From: JAVBOW01 sp031549495
GTDB lineage: Bacteria; Bacteroidota; Bacteroidia; Bacteroidales; Rikenellaceae
DNA length: 64,000 bases
Reading direction: 5' to 3'
Assembly: GCA_031549495.1 (NCBI GenBank)
Contig: JAVBPS010000036.1
Coordinates: 1 to 64,000, forward strand
This document shows positions 43,248-52,997 of this stretch, piece by piece. The stretch's first letter is position 1; every line of letters starts with the position of its first letter. The notes beneath the pieces were generated by a model. It was not told the DNA's origin and did no database searches. It worked only from the letters and a program-made list of their open reading frames with translations. Both the position numbers and the translations under genes were made by a program.

Positions 43248-45524
43248 TCAGTTGGCGGTCAGCGTCACCGGGTGCTTGACCCCGTAGACGTCGATGGCGT
43301 TGGCGGTGACGGTCGTGGCGGCCGCCGTGCGCTGGAAAGTGAACTGCCCCTGGGTCGAGTAGACCTCGGCCGCGCCGTCGAAGAGCACCTCGTAGGCGGC
43401 CACATTCGTACACGCCGAGCAATTGAACGTATAGAGGAAGGCGGGCGAAACGGTGTAGGACGAAGCGGCCACCGTAGCCGCCGCCGGATTGCGGTAGAGG
43501 TTGAGCGTAGCGGCGCTCAGGTACTCGATCGCCACCGCGGGCACGTTCGCCTTCACCGGTGCGGTGAGTCCGTCCTCGAACGCGGCGGGCAGGGCGTATT
43601 TCCACGCGTTGAAGAACGCGGTCAGGTTATACCCCGTCCGCTCGCACACCACCCGGGCGAAATTGTCGTGGGTGTTGAGCGTCCCGGCGCGCAGGTCGGT
43701 AAAGACGTTCGTGTAGAAATCGACCCCTTTCACCTTGGTGAAATAGAGGTAAAGCTGCCACAGGGGAACGGGATGCGTCTGCATACCCCCCGCACCCGTC
43801 GTGACGCTGTGCGCCCGTCCCAGGACGAAGAAGCGGTAGTAGGCGTCGGTATAGTAGAAACCGGGCGTCTGGTCGATGTAGCCCGGAAGGCCGTAGAGAT
43901 CCTCGGTCATCACGCCCAGGAAGTAACGGCCGCCCCCGGAATTATTGATGGCGTTCCAGGTGAAGCCGGTGGGCACGTTGACCGCCCCCATGAGCTGGGC
44001 GTAGGGCAGGATGTCGGCCTGCATCGCGAGCGGGTCGAGCATCTTTGCGGCGTAGGCCGTCGTATTGAATTCCAGGCAACCGACACCCACCGCATTATCC
44101 GTGCAGGCCGAGGTGAGCACGAAGTGCATGCGGGCCGTGTTGAGCGTCGCCCCGACGAATTCCTGCTGTTTTTTCACCAGCTCGTCGTAGAAAGCCAACA
44201 GCGCGATCGGGTCCTTGCACGCGCCCAGCGCCGATACGGGCACGGTGAGCAGGGTCCGCTGGCCGATCAGGTCGCAGTTGGCCGTGGTGAGCATGCGGCT
44301 TTTCAGGAAGGGTAAATTGTCGAGTGTATGCGTCGACGCGTCGAAATAACCGTTCAGGTACCCCCCGGCCACATTGACCTTCAGGGAGGTCTGCGTGGGG
44401 TCGGCGTTGGTGACGTAGACCGTGCCCGAACAGGTGCACTCGATGGCGTTCGCCCCGTTGCCCAGGTCGGCGATCTGGACGGCGGCCCCGCCGGAGAGGT
44501 CCTTGCCCAGGATGGTGACCGAGGCCGAGTTGCTCACGCCCGAAGCCAGCACCACCAGCGTTTCGTCCTTCTCCACCCATATCCCGGTAGGATATTGCAG
44601 CTTGCTGTAAGGGTAGGCGGCCTTGTTGGTCGCCTGCATGACGGCGGGATCGGCTTTCGGGGCGGCCGCGACGATGCGTTCGGATTCGTAGCTGCCGTCC
44701 AGCAGCGCCTGTCCCAGGTTCTTGAAGAAAGCGCTCTCGGTGGCGTTGATCTCCGCCTGCGTGGTGCCCGGTTTAAGGGCCGAGCACGACGGGTCGGTAA
44801 AGTAGTCGGGCATGCCTGCCACCTCGCCTTTTTTCCAGAATTCCAACTCGCGCACCACGAACGGGGCGACCACGCCGTTCGTCAGGCGGCATTCCGAGAA
44901 ACTGGCCTTAATCATCACTTTAGCCACATTACCCACGTCGCCCGGCTTCAGGTTGAGCCTCGAAACGTAAACATTGTAGGAAGCGTAAGCGGCCGGTACC
45001 GCCGGGGCTACGCCGTCGGTGGTCTGGATCACCTTCTCCTGCAGGATGAACGTATCGGGGGCGCTGCGCAGCGAAACGTACCACTCGAACGCGTTCGGGA
45101 AGCCGTTGGCGTAGTTGCGGTTCACCAGAAGCAGGTAATCGAACACCGCATCGGCGGTCAGGGTGACGATGGCGTACCCGCCGGTGGGCATGGGGCTGTA
45201 AGCGGGCGAGGCGACCGTGGGCAGTAGCTGCCACTGGGTGGTGATATTGTCGTCGATCAGCCTGCCGATCACGTCGTTGCTGTAATGGTCATCTGTTTCG
45301 CCGGCGGGTTGCCCGTCGGTGTAGTACGACTTGGCGGTGAAGCCCGTGGTCGGGATCTTGTACGCCGGTTTGGAGAGGTCGTCGGCGTTGCCGGGCGTGT
45401 AGATCGCGCCCTTTCCGGGGAATTGCTGGTCGACGGGTGCGTTCAGTTCGGGGAAGTCGTCGTCCTGGCATCCGGTCGTCGCCACCACGGCGGCGGCAAG
45501 GAGTATGGGAAGGAATTTTTTCAT
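43248..45524 (-). CDS. M60-like lipoprotein without zinc motif (probable pseudo-peptidase)
   Basis: A 758-residue lipoprotein (MKKFLPILLAAAVVATTGC). Its core lines up with the two M60 peptidases in the window: FTDPSCSALKPGTTQAEIN, YPYSKLQYPTGIWVEKDE, GYLNGYFDASTHT, LLAFYDELVKKQQEF and PLWQLYLYFTKVKG all have counterparts. The region that should hold the HExGH motif instead reads ADILPYAQLMGAVNVPTGF (near residue 505), and no other HExxH is present. An F5/8-like N-terminal module is retained. It starts with an ATGA overlap on the SusE-position gene. It is probably a binding protein derived from an M60 peptidase, not an enzyme; that is inference from the missing ligands. Confidence 0.8.
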   Translation of the reverse strand: MKKFLPILLAAAVVATTGCQDDDFPELNAPVDQQFPGKGAIYTPGNADDLSKPAYKIPTTGFTAKSYYTDGQPAGETDDHYSNDVIGRLIDDNITTQWQLLPTVASPAYSPMPTGGYAIVTLTADAVFDYLLLVNRNYANGFPNAFEWYVSLRSAPDTFILQEKVIQTTDGVAPAVPAAYASYNVYVSRLNLKPGDVGNVAKVMIKASFSECRLTNGVVAPFVVRELEFWKKGEVAGMPDYFTDPSCSALKPGTTQAEINATESAFFKNLGQALLDGSYESERIVAAAPKADPAVMQATNKAAYPYSKLQYPTGIWVEKDETLVVLASGVSNSASVTILGKDLSGGAAVQIADLGNGANAIECTCSGTVYVTNADPTQTSLKVNVAGGYLNGYFDASTHTLDNLPFLKSRMLTTANCDLIGQRTLLTVPVSALGACKDPIALLAFYDELVKKQQEFVGATLNTARMHFVLTSACTDNAVGVGCLEFNTTAYAAKMLDPLAMQADILPYAQLMGAVNVPTGFTWNAINNSGGGRYFLGVMTEDLYGLPGYIDQTPGFYYTDAYYRFFVLGRAHSVTTGAGGMQTHPVPLWQLYLYFTKVKGVDFYTNVFTDLRAGTLNTHDNFARVVCERTGYNLTAFFNAWKYALPAAFEDGLTAPVKANVPAVAIEYLSAATLNLYRNPAAATVAASSYTVSPAFLYTFNCSACTNVAAYEVLFDGAAEVYSTQGQFTFQRTAAATTVTANAIDVYGVKHPVTLTAN

Positions 45525-46423
45525 CGCTGTCCGTTTTTAGGTCCGTTTTGTACTTTGGCCGAGATCTGCATGGTGGCCACTTCGGCGCCCGCGACCAGGG
45601 AGTGTATGACAAAGAGGCCTTTTTTGCCTTCGGCCGTCTGGTAAGCGTAGACCTGGTTGGCGCCGACCACCACGTAATCCGCCGTGGGCGCGAGGCCCTG
45701 CAACGGTGTGTCATCCACCTCCGTGATGGCGTTGTAATCGTCCAGGGTGAGGTCGGTGGGGCCCACTTTGGTGATCCGCGCGCCGGCGTAGCCGTTCAGG
45801 CCCATCCCGGCGCGGGCGGCGGGCGAGATGGCGGCCGGGGCCGTGATGCCCGTCCCGGTGTCGGTCACCACCCCGAAGGAGAGGTCGACGGCCGCGGGAT
45901 AGGCGACCGCTTCGCGCAGCGGATAGACCCGCCCGAGGTACCACGTGGCGTAGTAGCAACCGTAGAGGTGGTCGCCCGTTTCGATGGTTTTCTGATCGGT
46001 GAACAGCACGCCCGGGGTGATCTTCACCATAAAGCCCTTCTCGAAGGTCGCCTTGCGGTCCCAGACGGTGATCTTCACGCAGGTGTTGGCGCCGATGCCG
46101 GTGAGCGGGATCGAGAAGTCGTACGAGCTGCGGGCGTCGTCCTCGCCGAAGACCACGTGCGTACCGGGGATTGCGATGCCGGTCGAGATGCCGGTGCGGC
46201 TGTCGGCCGGGTAGGCGCAAAACTCGGTGATGCCCACCGTGCTGGTCACCCGTCCGGTAATGGTATAGGTGGTCACGCCCTTGGCGATCTGGACGATCTG
46301 CGGGGTCGAGAACTCGATCAGTGTGGGCGACTGGTAATCGAACTCCTCGCCCTTGCATCCGGCGGCTGCGGCCAGCACGGTCGCCACGGCGAAGGTTTTC
46401 AGTATGATCTGTCTTGTCTTCAT
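45521..46423 (-). CDS. Lipoprotein of unknown family at SusE position
   Basis: A 300-residue lipoprotein. The start at 46423 gives MKTRQIILKTFAVATVLAAAAGC; an ATG 11 codons upstream overlaps the SusD stop and is unlikely. The body is beta-rich with Ig-like strands (TYTITGRVTSTVGITEFCAYPAD; YDFSIPLTGIGANTCVKITVWD) and a C-terminal domain ending VATMQISAKVQNG. I do not recognise a named family. It follows SusD by 26 bp and its stop overlaps the next start (ATGA), so expression is coupled. Surface glycan- or glycopeptide-binding is likely from position. Confidence 0.7.
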   Translation of the reverse strand: MKTRQIILKTFAVATVLAAAAGCKGEEFDYQSPTLIEFSTPQIVQIAKGVTTYTITGRVTSTVGITEFCAYPADSRTGISTGIAIPGTHVVFGEDDARSSYDFSIPLTGIGANTCVKITVWDRKATFEKGFMVKITPGVLFTDQKTIETGDHLYGCYYATWYLGRVYPLREAVAYPAAVDLSFGVVTDTGTGITAPAAISPAARAGMGLNGYAGARITKVGPTDLTLDDYNAITEVDDTPLQGLAPTADYVVVGANQVYAYQTAEGKKGLFVIHSLVAGAEVATMQISAKVQNGPKNGQR

Positions 46424-46449
46424 CTTCTTGTTTTTTTCTCGTTTGCAGT

Positions 46450-48150
46450 TTACCATCCTTCGTTCTGCCAGATGCCCCCGCCGCTGCCGACCGCGTCGCG
46501 GGTCGGGATGGGAAGGCGGTAAAGGCGCTTGAGGAAGATGCGGTTGGTGATCAGTTTGCGCGTGAAGCGGCCGTTCACGATGTCGTAGCCGTAGATGGCC
46601 CCGTTGAAGTCCTTTTCGGCCTCGAGCCAGCGGCGCGAGTCGTAGAAACGGTGCCCTTCGAGCATGAATTCCATGCGGCGTTCGAGCCGTATCTGTGCGC
46701 GCAGGCTCTGCTGCGTCCAGGCGGCGGACGGGGAGAGCAGGTCGGCGCCGGCCCGGGTGCGGATATCGTTCATGTACCCGATCATCTCGTCGATGTCGGC
46801 CTGCGAGGGGGCGGCGAGCGACTCGTTGCGCGCCTCGACGTAGTTGAGCAACACCTCGGCGTAGCGCATCATCGGCAGGTTCTGCTGGGTGCTCTGCCCC
46901 TTGATGTGGTCGGTACGGTCGTCGAGGAATTTACGCATGCACAGGTTGGTCTTGCCCACCAGGCCCATCGTGTGCCTGGTGATGTCCATCGTCACGGTCA
47001 CCCCGTTGAGCACCCAGGTCGAGCCGTGGTGCAACACGGTCTGGTCGAGGCGCGGGTCGCGGCCCACGAAGGGCGTGGCGTCGTTGTAACCCGTGGCCAG
47101 CGGATTGATGATCGGGGTGCCGTCGGGATTGTAGCCCAGGATGGGGGCCACGCCGCTCTTCATGGCGAAGGCGTCCACGCCGTTCATCGTGACGGCCGTA
47201 CCGGGCCAGGCGGTGGTGTTGTTCCAGGGCGATCCGGAAGGCAGGTTCTTGTAGAGCCCGTTGGTCGCCCCGCGCAGGAAGGTCAGGATCTGCTCGGGAC
47301 TGGTGCGCTCGTTGAAGAAACGGGCGAAACTGAGCTCCGGTTTGGTCGCGTCAGCATGCAGGGCGTACCAACCCTTGGCGATCAGCTCTTTGGCCGCGGC
47401 GGCCGCTTCCGCCCAGGTGTGGTCGTTCTGGTCGGCGTTGAGCGGGCTGGCGGCGTAGAGCAGCGTGCGGGCCTTGTAGGCGTAGGCGACCCCGAGGGTC
47501 ATGCGGCCGTAGTCGATGTTGTCCGTCCACCGCACCTGGGGCAGCACGTTTTCGGCGATCACCGCGTCGTACTCACCGACGATGTAGTCGATCGTAGCCT
47601 GCATACTGGAACGCACCAGGGCCGTGGTCATCGGATCGACGATCTCGTCCCCGATGATGACCAGCGCCCCGTAAAAGCGCATCAGGTCGTGGTAATAGAT
47701 CGCACGCAGCAGGCGGGCCTCGTTGTACATCAGCTCCTTCTCCTGGTCCGTGAGCGGCGAGGTGTAAATATTGGCCATGAAAAGGTTGGCCGAGCGGATG
47801 CCGCGGTAGTAGACCGTCCAGGGGTTGTAGTAGAACGGATTCTGGTCGGGCGTGAGCGTGGAACGGGTGAATTTGATGGCCGTGTCGCCCACGGCGGGCG
47901 AGATGGCATTGTCGGTGGCGATATCCATCACGGCACACCCCTGGTCGGTGATGGGGTCCACACCCTGCGAGCCGGCAAACCACATCGAGCCGTAGAGGTG
48001 GGTGAGCGCCTGGCGGACCTTGGTCTTATCCGAAAAGACCATCTCCGGGGTATTGGGGTCCACGTCCTGCTTGTCGAGCAGTTTTTCCACGTCGCACGAG
48101 GCGAATACCGAAAGTGCGGCGATGAAGAGCAAGTAAATTATCTTTTTCAT
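46450..48150 (-). CDS. SusD/RagB family lipoprotein (PUL 2, pair B)
   Basis: A 566-residue SusD homologue (signal MKKIIYLLFIAALSVFASC, then DVEKLLDKQDVDPNTPEMVF). Family features include the N-terminal helical region with MYNEARLLRAIYYHDLMRFYG, and the C-terminal RLERRMEFMLEGHRFYDSRRWLEAE and YRLPIPTRDAVGSGG. It pairs with the SusC gene 12 bp upstream and is followed by the SusE-position lipoprotein. The ligand is unknown; the PUL context suggests mucin-derived O-glycans or glycopeptides. Confidence 0.94.
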   Translation of the reverse strand: MKKIIYLLFIAALSVFASCDVEKLLDKQDVDPNTPEMVFSDKTKVRQALTHLYGSMWFAGSQGVDPITDQGCAVMDIATDNAISPAVGDTAIKFTRSTLTPDQNPFYYNPWTVYYRGIRSANLFMANIYTSPLTDQEKELMYNEARLLRAIYYHDLMRFYGALVIIGDEIVDPMTTALVRSSMQATIDYIVGEYDAVIAENVLPQVRWTDNIDYGRMTLGVAYAYKARTLLYAASPLNADQNDHTWAEAAAAAKELIAKGWYALHADATKPELSFARFFNERTSPEQILTFLRGATNGLYKNLPSGSPWNNTTAWPGTAVTMNGVDAFAMKSGVAPILGYNPDGTPIINPLATGYNDATPFVGRDPRLDQTVLHHGSTWVLNGVTVTMDITRHTMGLVGKTNLCMRKFLDDRTDHIKGQSTQQNLPMMRYAEVLLNYVEARNESLAAPSQADIDEMIGYMNDIRTRAGADLLSPSAAWTQQSLRAQIRLERRMEFMLEGHRFYDSRRWLEAEKDFNGAIYGYDIVNGRFTRKLITNRIFLKRLYRLPIPTRDAVGSGGGIWQNEGW

Positions 48151-48162
48151 GGTTCCCGTAGT

Positions 48163-51100
48163 TTAGAACGTTACGTTGATGCCGAAGTTGTATATCCTCG
48201 TCTGGGGATAGAACGCCGCTCGTCCGGTGCGTGATTCCGGGTCTACGACCTTGAGCGAGTCCCAGGTGAACAGGTTGTAGCCGCTGGCGTAGAACATCAC
48301 GCCGGCGAGCGGCGTTTTGCGCAGCCAGCTCTTGGGGAAGGTATAGCTCAGTTCAAGGTTCTTCAGGCGCAGGTAGTTGGCGTTGTGGGAATAGAACGAC
48401 GACTGCGAGTTGAGGTAGTTGTTATCGCCCGCGATGGCCGACGAAGTAAGGCGGTGGTAGGTGGCCGTCGCGGCGGTCTCGGGCGTCCAGCGCGCCAGGT
48501 GGCGGGTCTTCTGCGCCGAGGCGAGGTTGTAGAAGTCCCACTCCACCTCGGCGCCCAGGCTGACGGTGGTGTTGGCGGCGCCCTGGAACATGGCGCTGAT
48601 GGCGAAGCCTTTATAGCTGAAGCCGACGGTGGCCGAATACATGATCTCCGGAATGTTCGAAAAACCGTGCGCCGTGATGTCGCTGTCGTTGATCACCCCG
48701 TCGCCGTTCAGGTCGCGGTAACGTAGATCGCCCGGTTGCAGTGTGCCGAATTGGGCGGCCGCGACGGCGATCTGCTCATAGTTCTGGAAGAAGCCGTCGA
48801 ACAGGTAACCGAACTGCTGGCCGATGCGGTGGCCGGTGCGGTACATGTAGTCATAGGCGCGAACCTGCTCGCCCTGTTCGAGAATTTTGTTGCGGGCGAA
48901 GGTGAACATGCTCTTCACGTAGTAGTTGAACTCCTTGCCGATGTGATGGTTCCATCCCAGTTCGGCCTCCAGGCCCTTGTTCTCCACCTCGCCGATATTG
49001 AGCTGCGGATAACTCCGTACCCCGGCCGCGATCAGGTACTGCCCGGGGGTGGTCAGGTTGCCCGTGCGCTTTTCATAGAAAGCGTCGAAATTGAACGAAA
49101 TGCGGTTTTTCCACCATTGCGTTTCGATCCCCACGTTGTACTTGGTGGCCACCTCCCAGGTCACGGCGCTGGTCATCCCCAGCCCTTCGGTGATCCCGGT
49201 GTAGTTGGTCGGGGTGGTGCCGAAGTTGTAATTCAGGCCCGATTCGTAGAGCGCCTCGTTGTAGTATTGGAAATCGCCGCTGCTCAGTTTATCGTTGCCC
49301 ACCTGCCCGGCCGAGGCCTTGAGCTTGAAATAGGACATCGGCTTGACCTTGTCGGCGAAGAAATTCTCCTTGCTGATCACCCAGCCCACCGATGCGGCGG
49401 GGAAGAGGGCGTAACGCTCGCCCTTTTCGAAGCGGTTCGAACCGTTGTAGCCGAAGTTCACCTCCAGCAGGTACTTGGCCTTGTAGTCGTAGTTCACACG
49501 GCCGATCACGCCCTGGTAGATCTGCGGGATGTTGGAATAGAGGTAATCCGAGTCGTCGTCGTTCTGCGGTTTGACCTGCGAGTCGACGTTGACCAGCAAC
49601 AGGGCCGAAACGGTATGCGCTTTGGCGAAGGTACGCTTGTACTTGAACGAGGTTTCGGCGTAGATCTTCCGGCTTGCGGGCAGGACCACGTAGCCCCGGT
49701 TGGGGGTGCCCGCCGCGCGAAGGCGGGTATAGGTATCCGTGCGCCAGTCATAGTACCATACGGCCTGGGTTTCGCCGATGTACCGCCGGCTCTGGCTGTA
49801 GGTGTTGATCGACATACGTGCGTTCCAACTGAAACCCTTCAGCAACTTGCCCAGGTCGTAATTCAGGGTGATCGTCCCTTCGAGCGAGTTCTTGAAGGTC
49901 TGGAAATGCCCCCCGGCGAAGTTATTCACGAAGGGATTCATGTTCAGGGCGTTGCCGTTATTGGTGGCCAGGGTGCCGTTCTCGTTGATCAGCGCCACGT
50001 TGCGCGGGCAGCGGGTATAGGCCCCGAACATGTTCATACCGGCCTGGCCGGCGCCCGTGGAGCTGTTGGTGCTTTCGTTGCGGTAGGCCAGGTCGAGCCC
50101 GATCTTGAAATCCTTCGTCACGTCGATGTCGATGTTGGTGCGGATGTTCTTGCGCCCGAAAGAGTGCTGGGTATCGTAATCGGGATTTTTGATCAGGTCG
50201 TTCAGGTCGGGATTCAGGTCGAACAGTTTCTTCATGCTCCCGCGTTTCTTGAGCTTGTCGATATCCGTTTCGTAGATACTTCCCTGATGGGTATAGCCGA
50301 ACGAGACGAAATATTTCACCCGGTCCGTGCCGCCCGAAACGTTGAGGTTGTATTTCTGCTGGGGGCCGAGTTTGAAGAAAGTCCCCACGAAATCGTTGTC
50401 GGGATGGGTCCAGGGGCGTTCGCCGGTCTTGTACCAGGAGATCTCCTGTTCGGTGTAGGTGGGTATCAGGCCGTCGTTGATCGCGCCTTCGTTGTACATG
50501 ATGGCGTGTTCCCAGGCGTTGACGTTCTGCGGAAGGCGCATCAGTTGGTTCAGGCCGTACTCGGCCGAGAAGGAGACCTTCGTCTTGCCGGACGATCCGC
50601 GCTTGGTGGTCACCAGGATCACGCCGTTGGCGCCGCGCACCCCGTAGACGGCCGTCGCCGAGGCATCCTTGAGCACCGAGACGCTCTCGATCTCGTCGGG
50701 GTCGACCTGCGAGAAGCTGCGCTCGATGCCGTCGACCAGCACCAGGGGCGAGCTGCTGTTCAGGGACGAGCGGCCGCGGATGTAGATACTGGCCTCGTCC
50801 ATGCCGGGGCGTCCGCTGGTCTGCTGGGTGATCACACCCGCCATGCGGCCCGTCAGGGCGTTGGTCACACTCACCGAGGGGCTCTTTTTAATATCCTCCG
50901 AGCTGACGGTGGCGATGGATCCGGTCACGGTGGCTTTCTGCTGGGTGCCGTAGCCCACCACGACCACCTCGTCGATCTGGGTGGCGGTCGTCGAGAGGGT
51001 GACGTTGAGGGTGATGCGGTTGCCGATGCTCGTTTCGAACGGCGCGTATCCGAGCCGCTCGACCGAGACCACGGCGTTGTTGTCCGCCACCGAGAGGCGG

Positions 51101-51276
51101 TAGGTACCGTCGGCGGCCGTCGAGGTTCCGTTGCGGGTCCCTTTCTCGGTCACGGTCGCACCTGCGACCGGGGCTCCCGCTTCGTCGGTAACTTTCCCCG
51201 AGATCTGTTTCTGCTGGGCCTGCACAGCCAGACACAGGGTGCACAGGCAGAGCATAAGCGATATGATTTTCTTCAT
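48163..51276 (-). CDS. SusC/RagA family TonB-dependent transporter (PUL 2, pair B)
   Basis: A 1037-residue SusC protein: signal peptide, carboxypeptidase-like regulatory domain (GKVTDEAGAPVAGATVTEKGT), TonB plug starting IDEVVVVGYGTQQKATVTG, the signature SIYIRGRSSLNSSSPLVLVDG, and TAVYGVRGANGVILVTTKRG. A barrel ending FGINVTF follows. It is the second SusC of a tandem arrangement (SusC-SusD-SusC-SusD) and lies 19 bp after the first SusD, so the four genes form one operon. Confidence 0.95.
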   Translation of the reverse strand: MKKIISLMLCLCTLCLAVQAQQKQISGKVTDEAGAPVAGATVTEKGTRNGTSTAADGTYRLSVADNNAVVSVERLGYAPFETSIGNRITLNVTLSTTATQIDEVVVVGYGTQQKATVTGSIATVSSEDIKKSPSVSVTNALTGRMAGVITQQTSGRPGMDEASIYIRGRSSLNSSSPLVLVDGIERSFSQVDPDEIESVSVLKDASATAVYGVRGANGVILVTTKRGSSGKTKVSFSAEYGLNQLMRLPQNVNAWEHAIMYNEGAINDGLIPTYTEQEISWYKTGERPWTHPDNDFVGTFFKLGPQQKYNLNVSGGTDRVKYFVSFGYTHQGSIYETDIDKLKKRGSMKKLFDLNPDLNDLIKNPDYDTQHSFGRKNIRTNIDIDVTKDFKIGLDLAYRNESTNSSTGAGQAGMNMFGAYTRCPRNVALINENGTLATNNGNALNMNPFVNNFAGGHFQTFKNSLEGTITLNYDLGKLLKGFSWNARMSINTYSQSRRYIGETQAVWYYDWRTDTYTRLRAAGTPNRGYVVLPASRKIYAETSFKYKRTFAKAHTVSALLLVNVDSQVKPQNDDDSDYLYSNIPQIYQGVIGRVNYDYKAKYLLEVNFGYNGSNRFEKGERYALFPAASVGWVISKENFFADKVKPMSYFKLKASAGQVGNDKLSSGDFQYYNEALYESGLNYNFGTTPTNYTGITEGLGMTSAVTWEVATKYNVGIETQWWKNRISFNFDAFYEKRTGNLTTPGQYLIAAGVRSYPQLNIGEVENKGLEAELGWNHHIGKEFNYYVKSMFTFARNKILEQGEQVRAYDYMYRTGHRIGQQFGYLFDGFFQNYEQIAVAAAQFGTLQPGDLRYRDLNGDGVINDSDITAHGFSNIPEIMYSATVGFSYKGFAISAMFQGAANTTVSLGAEVEWDFYNLASAQKTRHLARWTPETAATATYHRLTSSAIAGDNNYLNSQSSFYSHNANYLRLKNLELSYTFPKSWLRKTPLAGVMFYASGYNLFTWDSLKVVDPESRTGRAAFYPQTRIYNFGINVTF

Positions 51277-51295
51277 TTTTTCCGGTTTTAGGGGA

Positions 51296-52969
51296 TTAGT
51301 TCCAATCCGGGTTCTGCACCAGGTTCGGGTTCGCCTTGATTTCCGAATAGGGGATGGGCGAGTAGTACATGTAGGGATGGAAACGGCGCTGGTTGTCGAC
51401 CGTGAAAATCGTGTAGGTCATCGTGCCGCTTATCTTCTCGACCTGCATGCCGCGCAGGTGCTCGTTGAGCGCGGTCATAGCCGTCTTCCAGCGGCGCACG
51501 TCGAAATAGCGCTGGTCCTCGAAGGCCAGTTCCACGCGGCGCTCGTTGCGGATCCGCTCCCGCAGTTGCGGGGCGGTGACGCCGGCCGCGATCGCGGGCA
51601 TGGCCACCCCGGTACGGGCGCGCACCTGGTTGACGGCCCCGCGGGCGGTGATCCCCGCGGCATCCGGGTCGCCGTCGGGGCCGTAAGCCTCGTTGGCCAT
51701 CTCGGCGTAAAGCAGCAGGATATCGGCCAGGCGGATGAGCGGGAAGAGACGCGTGGTGTTGCCCGAGTTGGTGGCGGCAAAGTTGATCGACGGGGCGAGG
51801 AACTTGCGCAGGTAGTACCCGGTGATGGTCGATTTCTCCTTCACGGCGTTCAGGGCGTCCTGCGTGGCTCCGGCGCCTACGCGGGTGTAGATCGTGCCGC
51901 GCACCCCGAGGGCCGATTCGTCGTAGAGCACCGTCATGCCGAAGCGCGGGTCGCGGTTCAGGTAGGGATTCAACGGATCCGCGGCGGTTTTGTATTCGAA
52001 GGCGTCCACAAAGTTCTGCGAAGGGAAGGTGCTGCCGTTACCGAGCAGCGTGGGCGGGTAGAGGTTCTTCTCGACACTGCTGTTGGTGGTCTGCGGATCG
52101 GCCAGGATCACCTCTTTGTTGGCCGTGGTGACATCGGTGCAGATCGTCGCGAAATCGGCCTTGAGCGCATAGGCTTTCGCACCGCTCACGGTGTAGTTGA
52201 TCACCTCGGCCAGCGCTTCGGCGGCACGCCTCTGCCGGTCGAGGATCGAACCCGAAGTATAACCCAGCAGCGGGTTGGTCACGTTGTCGTAGAGGTCGCT
52301 GGCGGCATAGGCGAGCGCCTTGCCCTTGATGGCCAGCGCGGCGCCTTTCGACATGCGGCCAAAAGCGGCGGTCTCGGGCAGCACGGCGGCCGCCTGTTCG
52401 CAAAGCGTGGCGATGTGGTCGACGCACTCGGCGAAACCGCTGCGCACGACCTGCCGCGCCTGCTCCTCGGTAAGCGTTTGGGTGACGATCGGCACCCCGC
52501 CGTAGCGTTTGACCAGTTCGAAATAGTAGAGCGCGCGCAGGGCTTTCGTCTCACCCACCCACTCGGCCTTGCGCTGGACCACCTGCGCGTCGGTGTAGGA
52601 GGGGATCCAGAGCAGGTTGTGGATGTTCTCTTCGAAGAACAGGGCGCTGCGGATGCCTTTGTAGGAGTCGCTCCAGCAGCTCTCGCCCGGGTTGGCCAGC
52701 GAAAGCAGGCCGCGCGAGATGAGGTTGATCGAGCCGTTGTCCACCGCGTAGGCCCCGTCGTCGGTCGAGGCGTCGATGAACGCCCCGCCGTAGCGATTGT
52801 AGCCCGTGGGCAGGTAGGTGTAGGCCATGCGGAGCGCCTGCTCGGCCCAGCGTTCGTCGGCGAAGATCTTCTCGGGGGTGAGGTATTCGCCCGGGGTTTC
52901 GTCGAGGTATTCGCACGAGACGGTGGCGAATGCGGCGGCGAGCACCAGTATATATCCGAATTTTTTCAT
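51296..52969 (-). CDS. SusD/RagB family lipoprotein (PUL 2, pair A)
   Basis: A 557-residue SusD homologue. The ATG at 52969 gives a compact lipoprotein signal (MKKFGYILVLAAAFATVSC) followed by EYLDETPGEYLTPEKIFADE; an ATG 6 codons upstream is possible. Typical regions are ETKALRALYYFELVKRYGGVPIVTQ and, near the end, RNERRVELAFEDQRYFDVRRWKTA and YYSPIPYSEIKANPNLVQNPDW. It sits 28 bp after its SusC partner. Confidence 0.94.
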   Translation of the reverse strand: MKKFGYILVLAAAFATVSCEYLDETPGEYLTPEKIFADERWAEQALRMAYTYLPTGYNRYGGAFIDASTDDGAYAVDNGSINLISRGLLSLANPGESCWSDSYKGIRSALFFEENIHNLLWIPSYTDAQVVQRKAEWVGETKALRALYYFELVKRYGGVPIVTQTLTEEQARQVVRSGFAECVDHIATLCEQAAAVLPETAAFGRMSKGAALAIKGKALAYAASDLYDNVTNPLLGYTSGSILDRQRRAAEALAEVINYTVSGAKAYALKADFATICTDVTTANKEVILADPQTTNSSVEKNLYPPTLLGNGSTFPSQNFVDAFEYKTAADPLNPYLNRDPRFGMTVLYDESALGVRGTIYTRVGAGATQDALNAVKEKSTITGYYLRKFLAPSINFAATNSGNTTRLFPLIRLADILLLYAEMANEAYGPDGDPDAAGITARGAVNQVRARTGVAMPAIAAGVTAPQLRERIRNERRVELAFEDQRYFDVRRWKTAMTALNEHLRGMQVEKISGTMTYTIFTVDNQRRFHPYMYYSPIPYSEIKANPNLVQNPDWN

Positions 52970-52997
52970 GGTCGTCATGTTTTTCATCCCTGCGGCG

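Noticed and set aside
48736..51291. 851-codon plus-strand open frame opposite the SusC gene
   Set aside because: It lies antisense to a full SusC protein. It has no domain or signal peptide, and its composition (rich in Gly, Val, Arg, His) is what a high-GC gene gives in its shadow frame.
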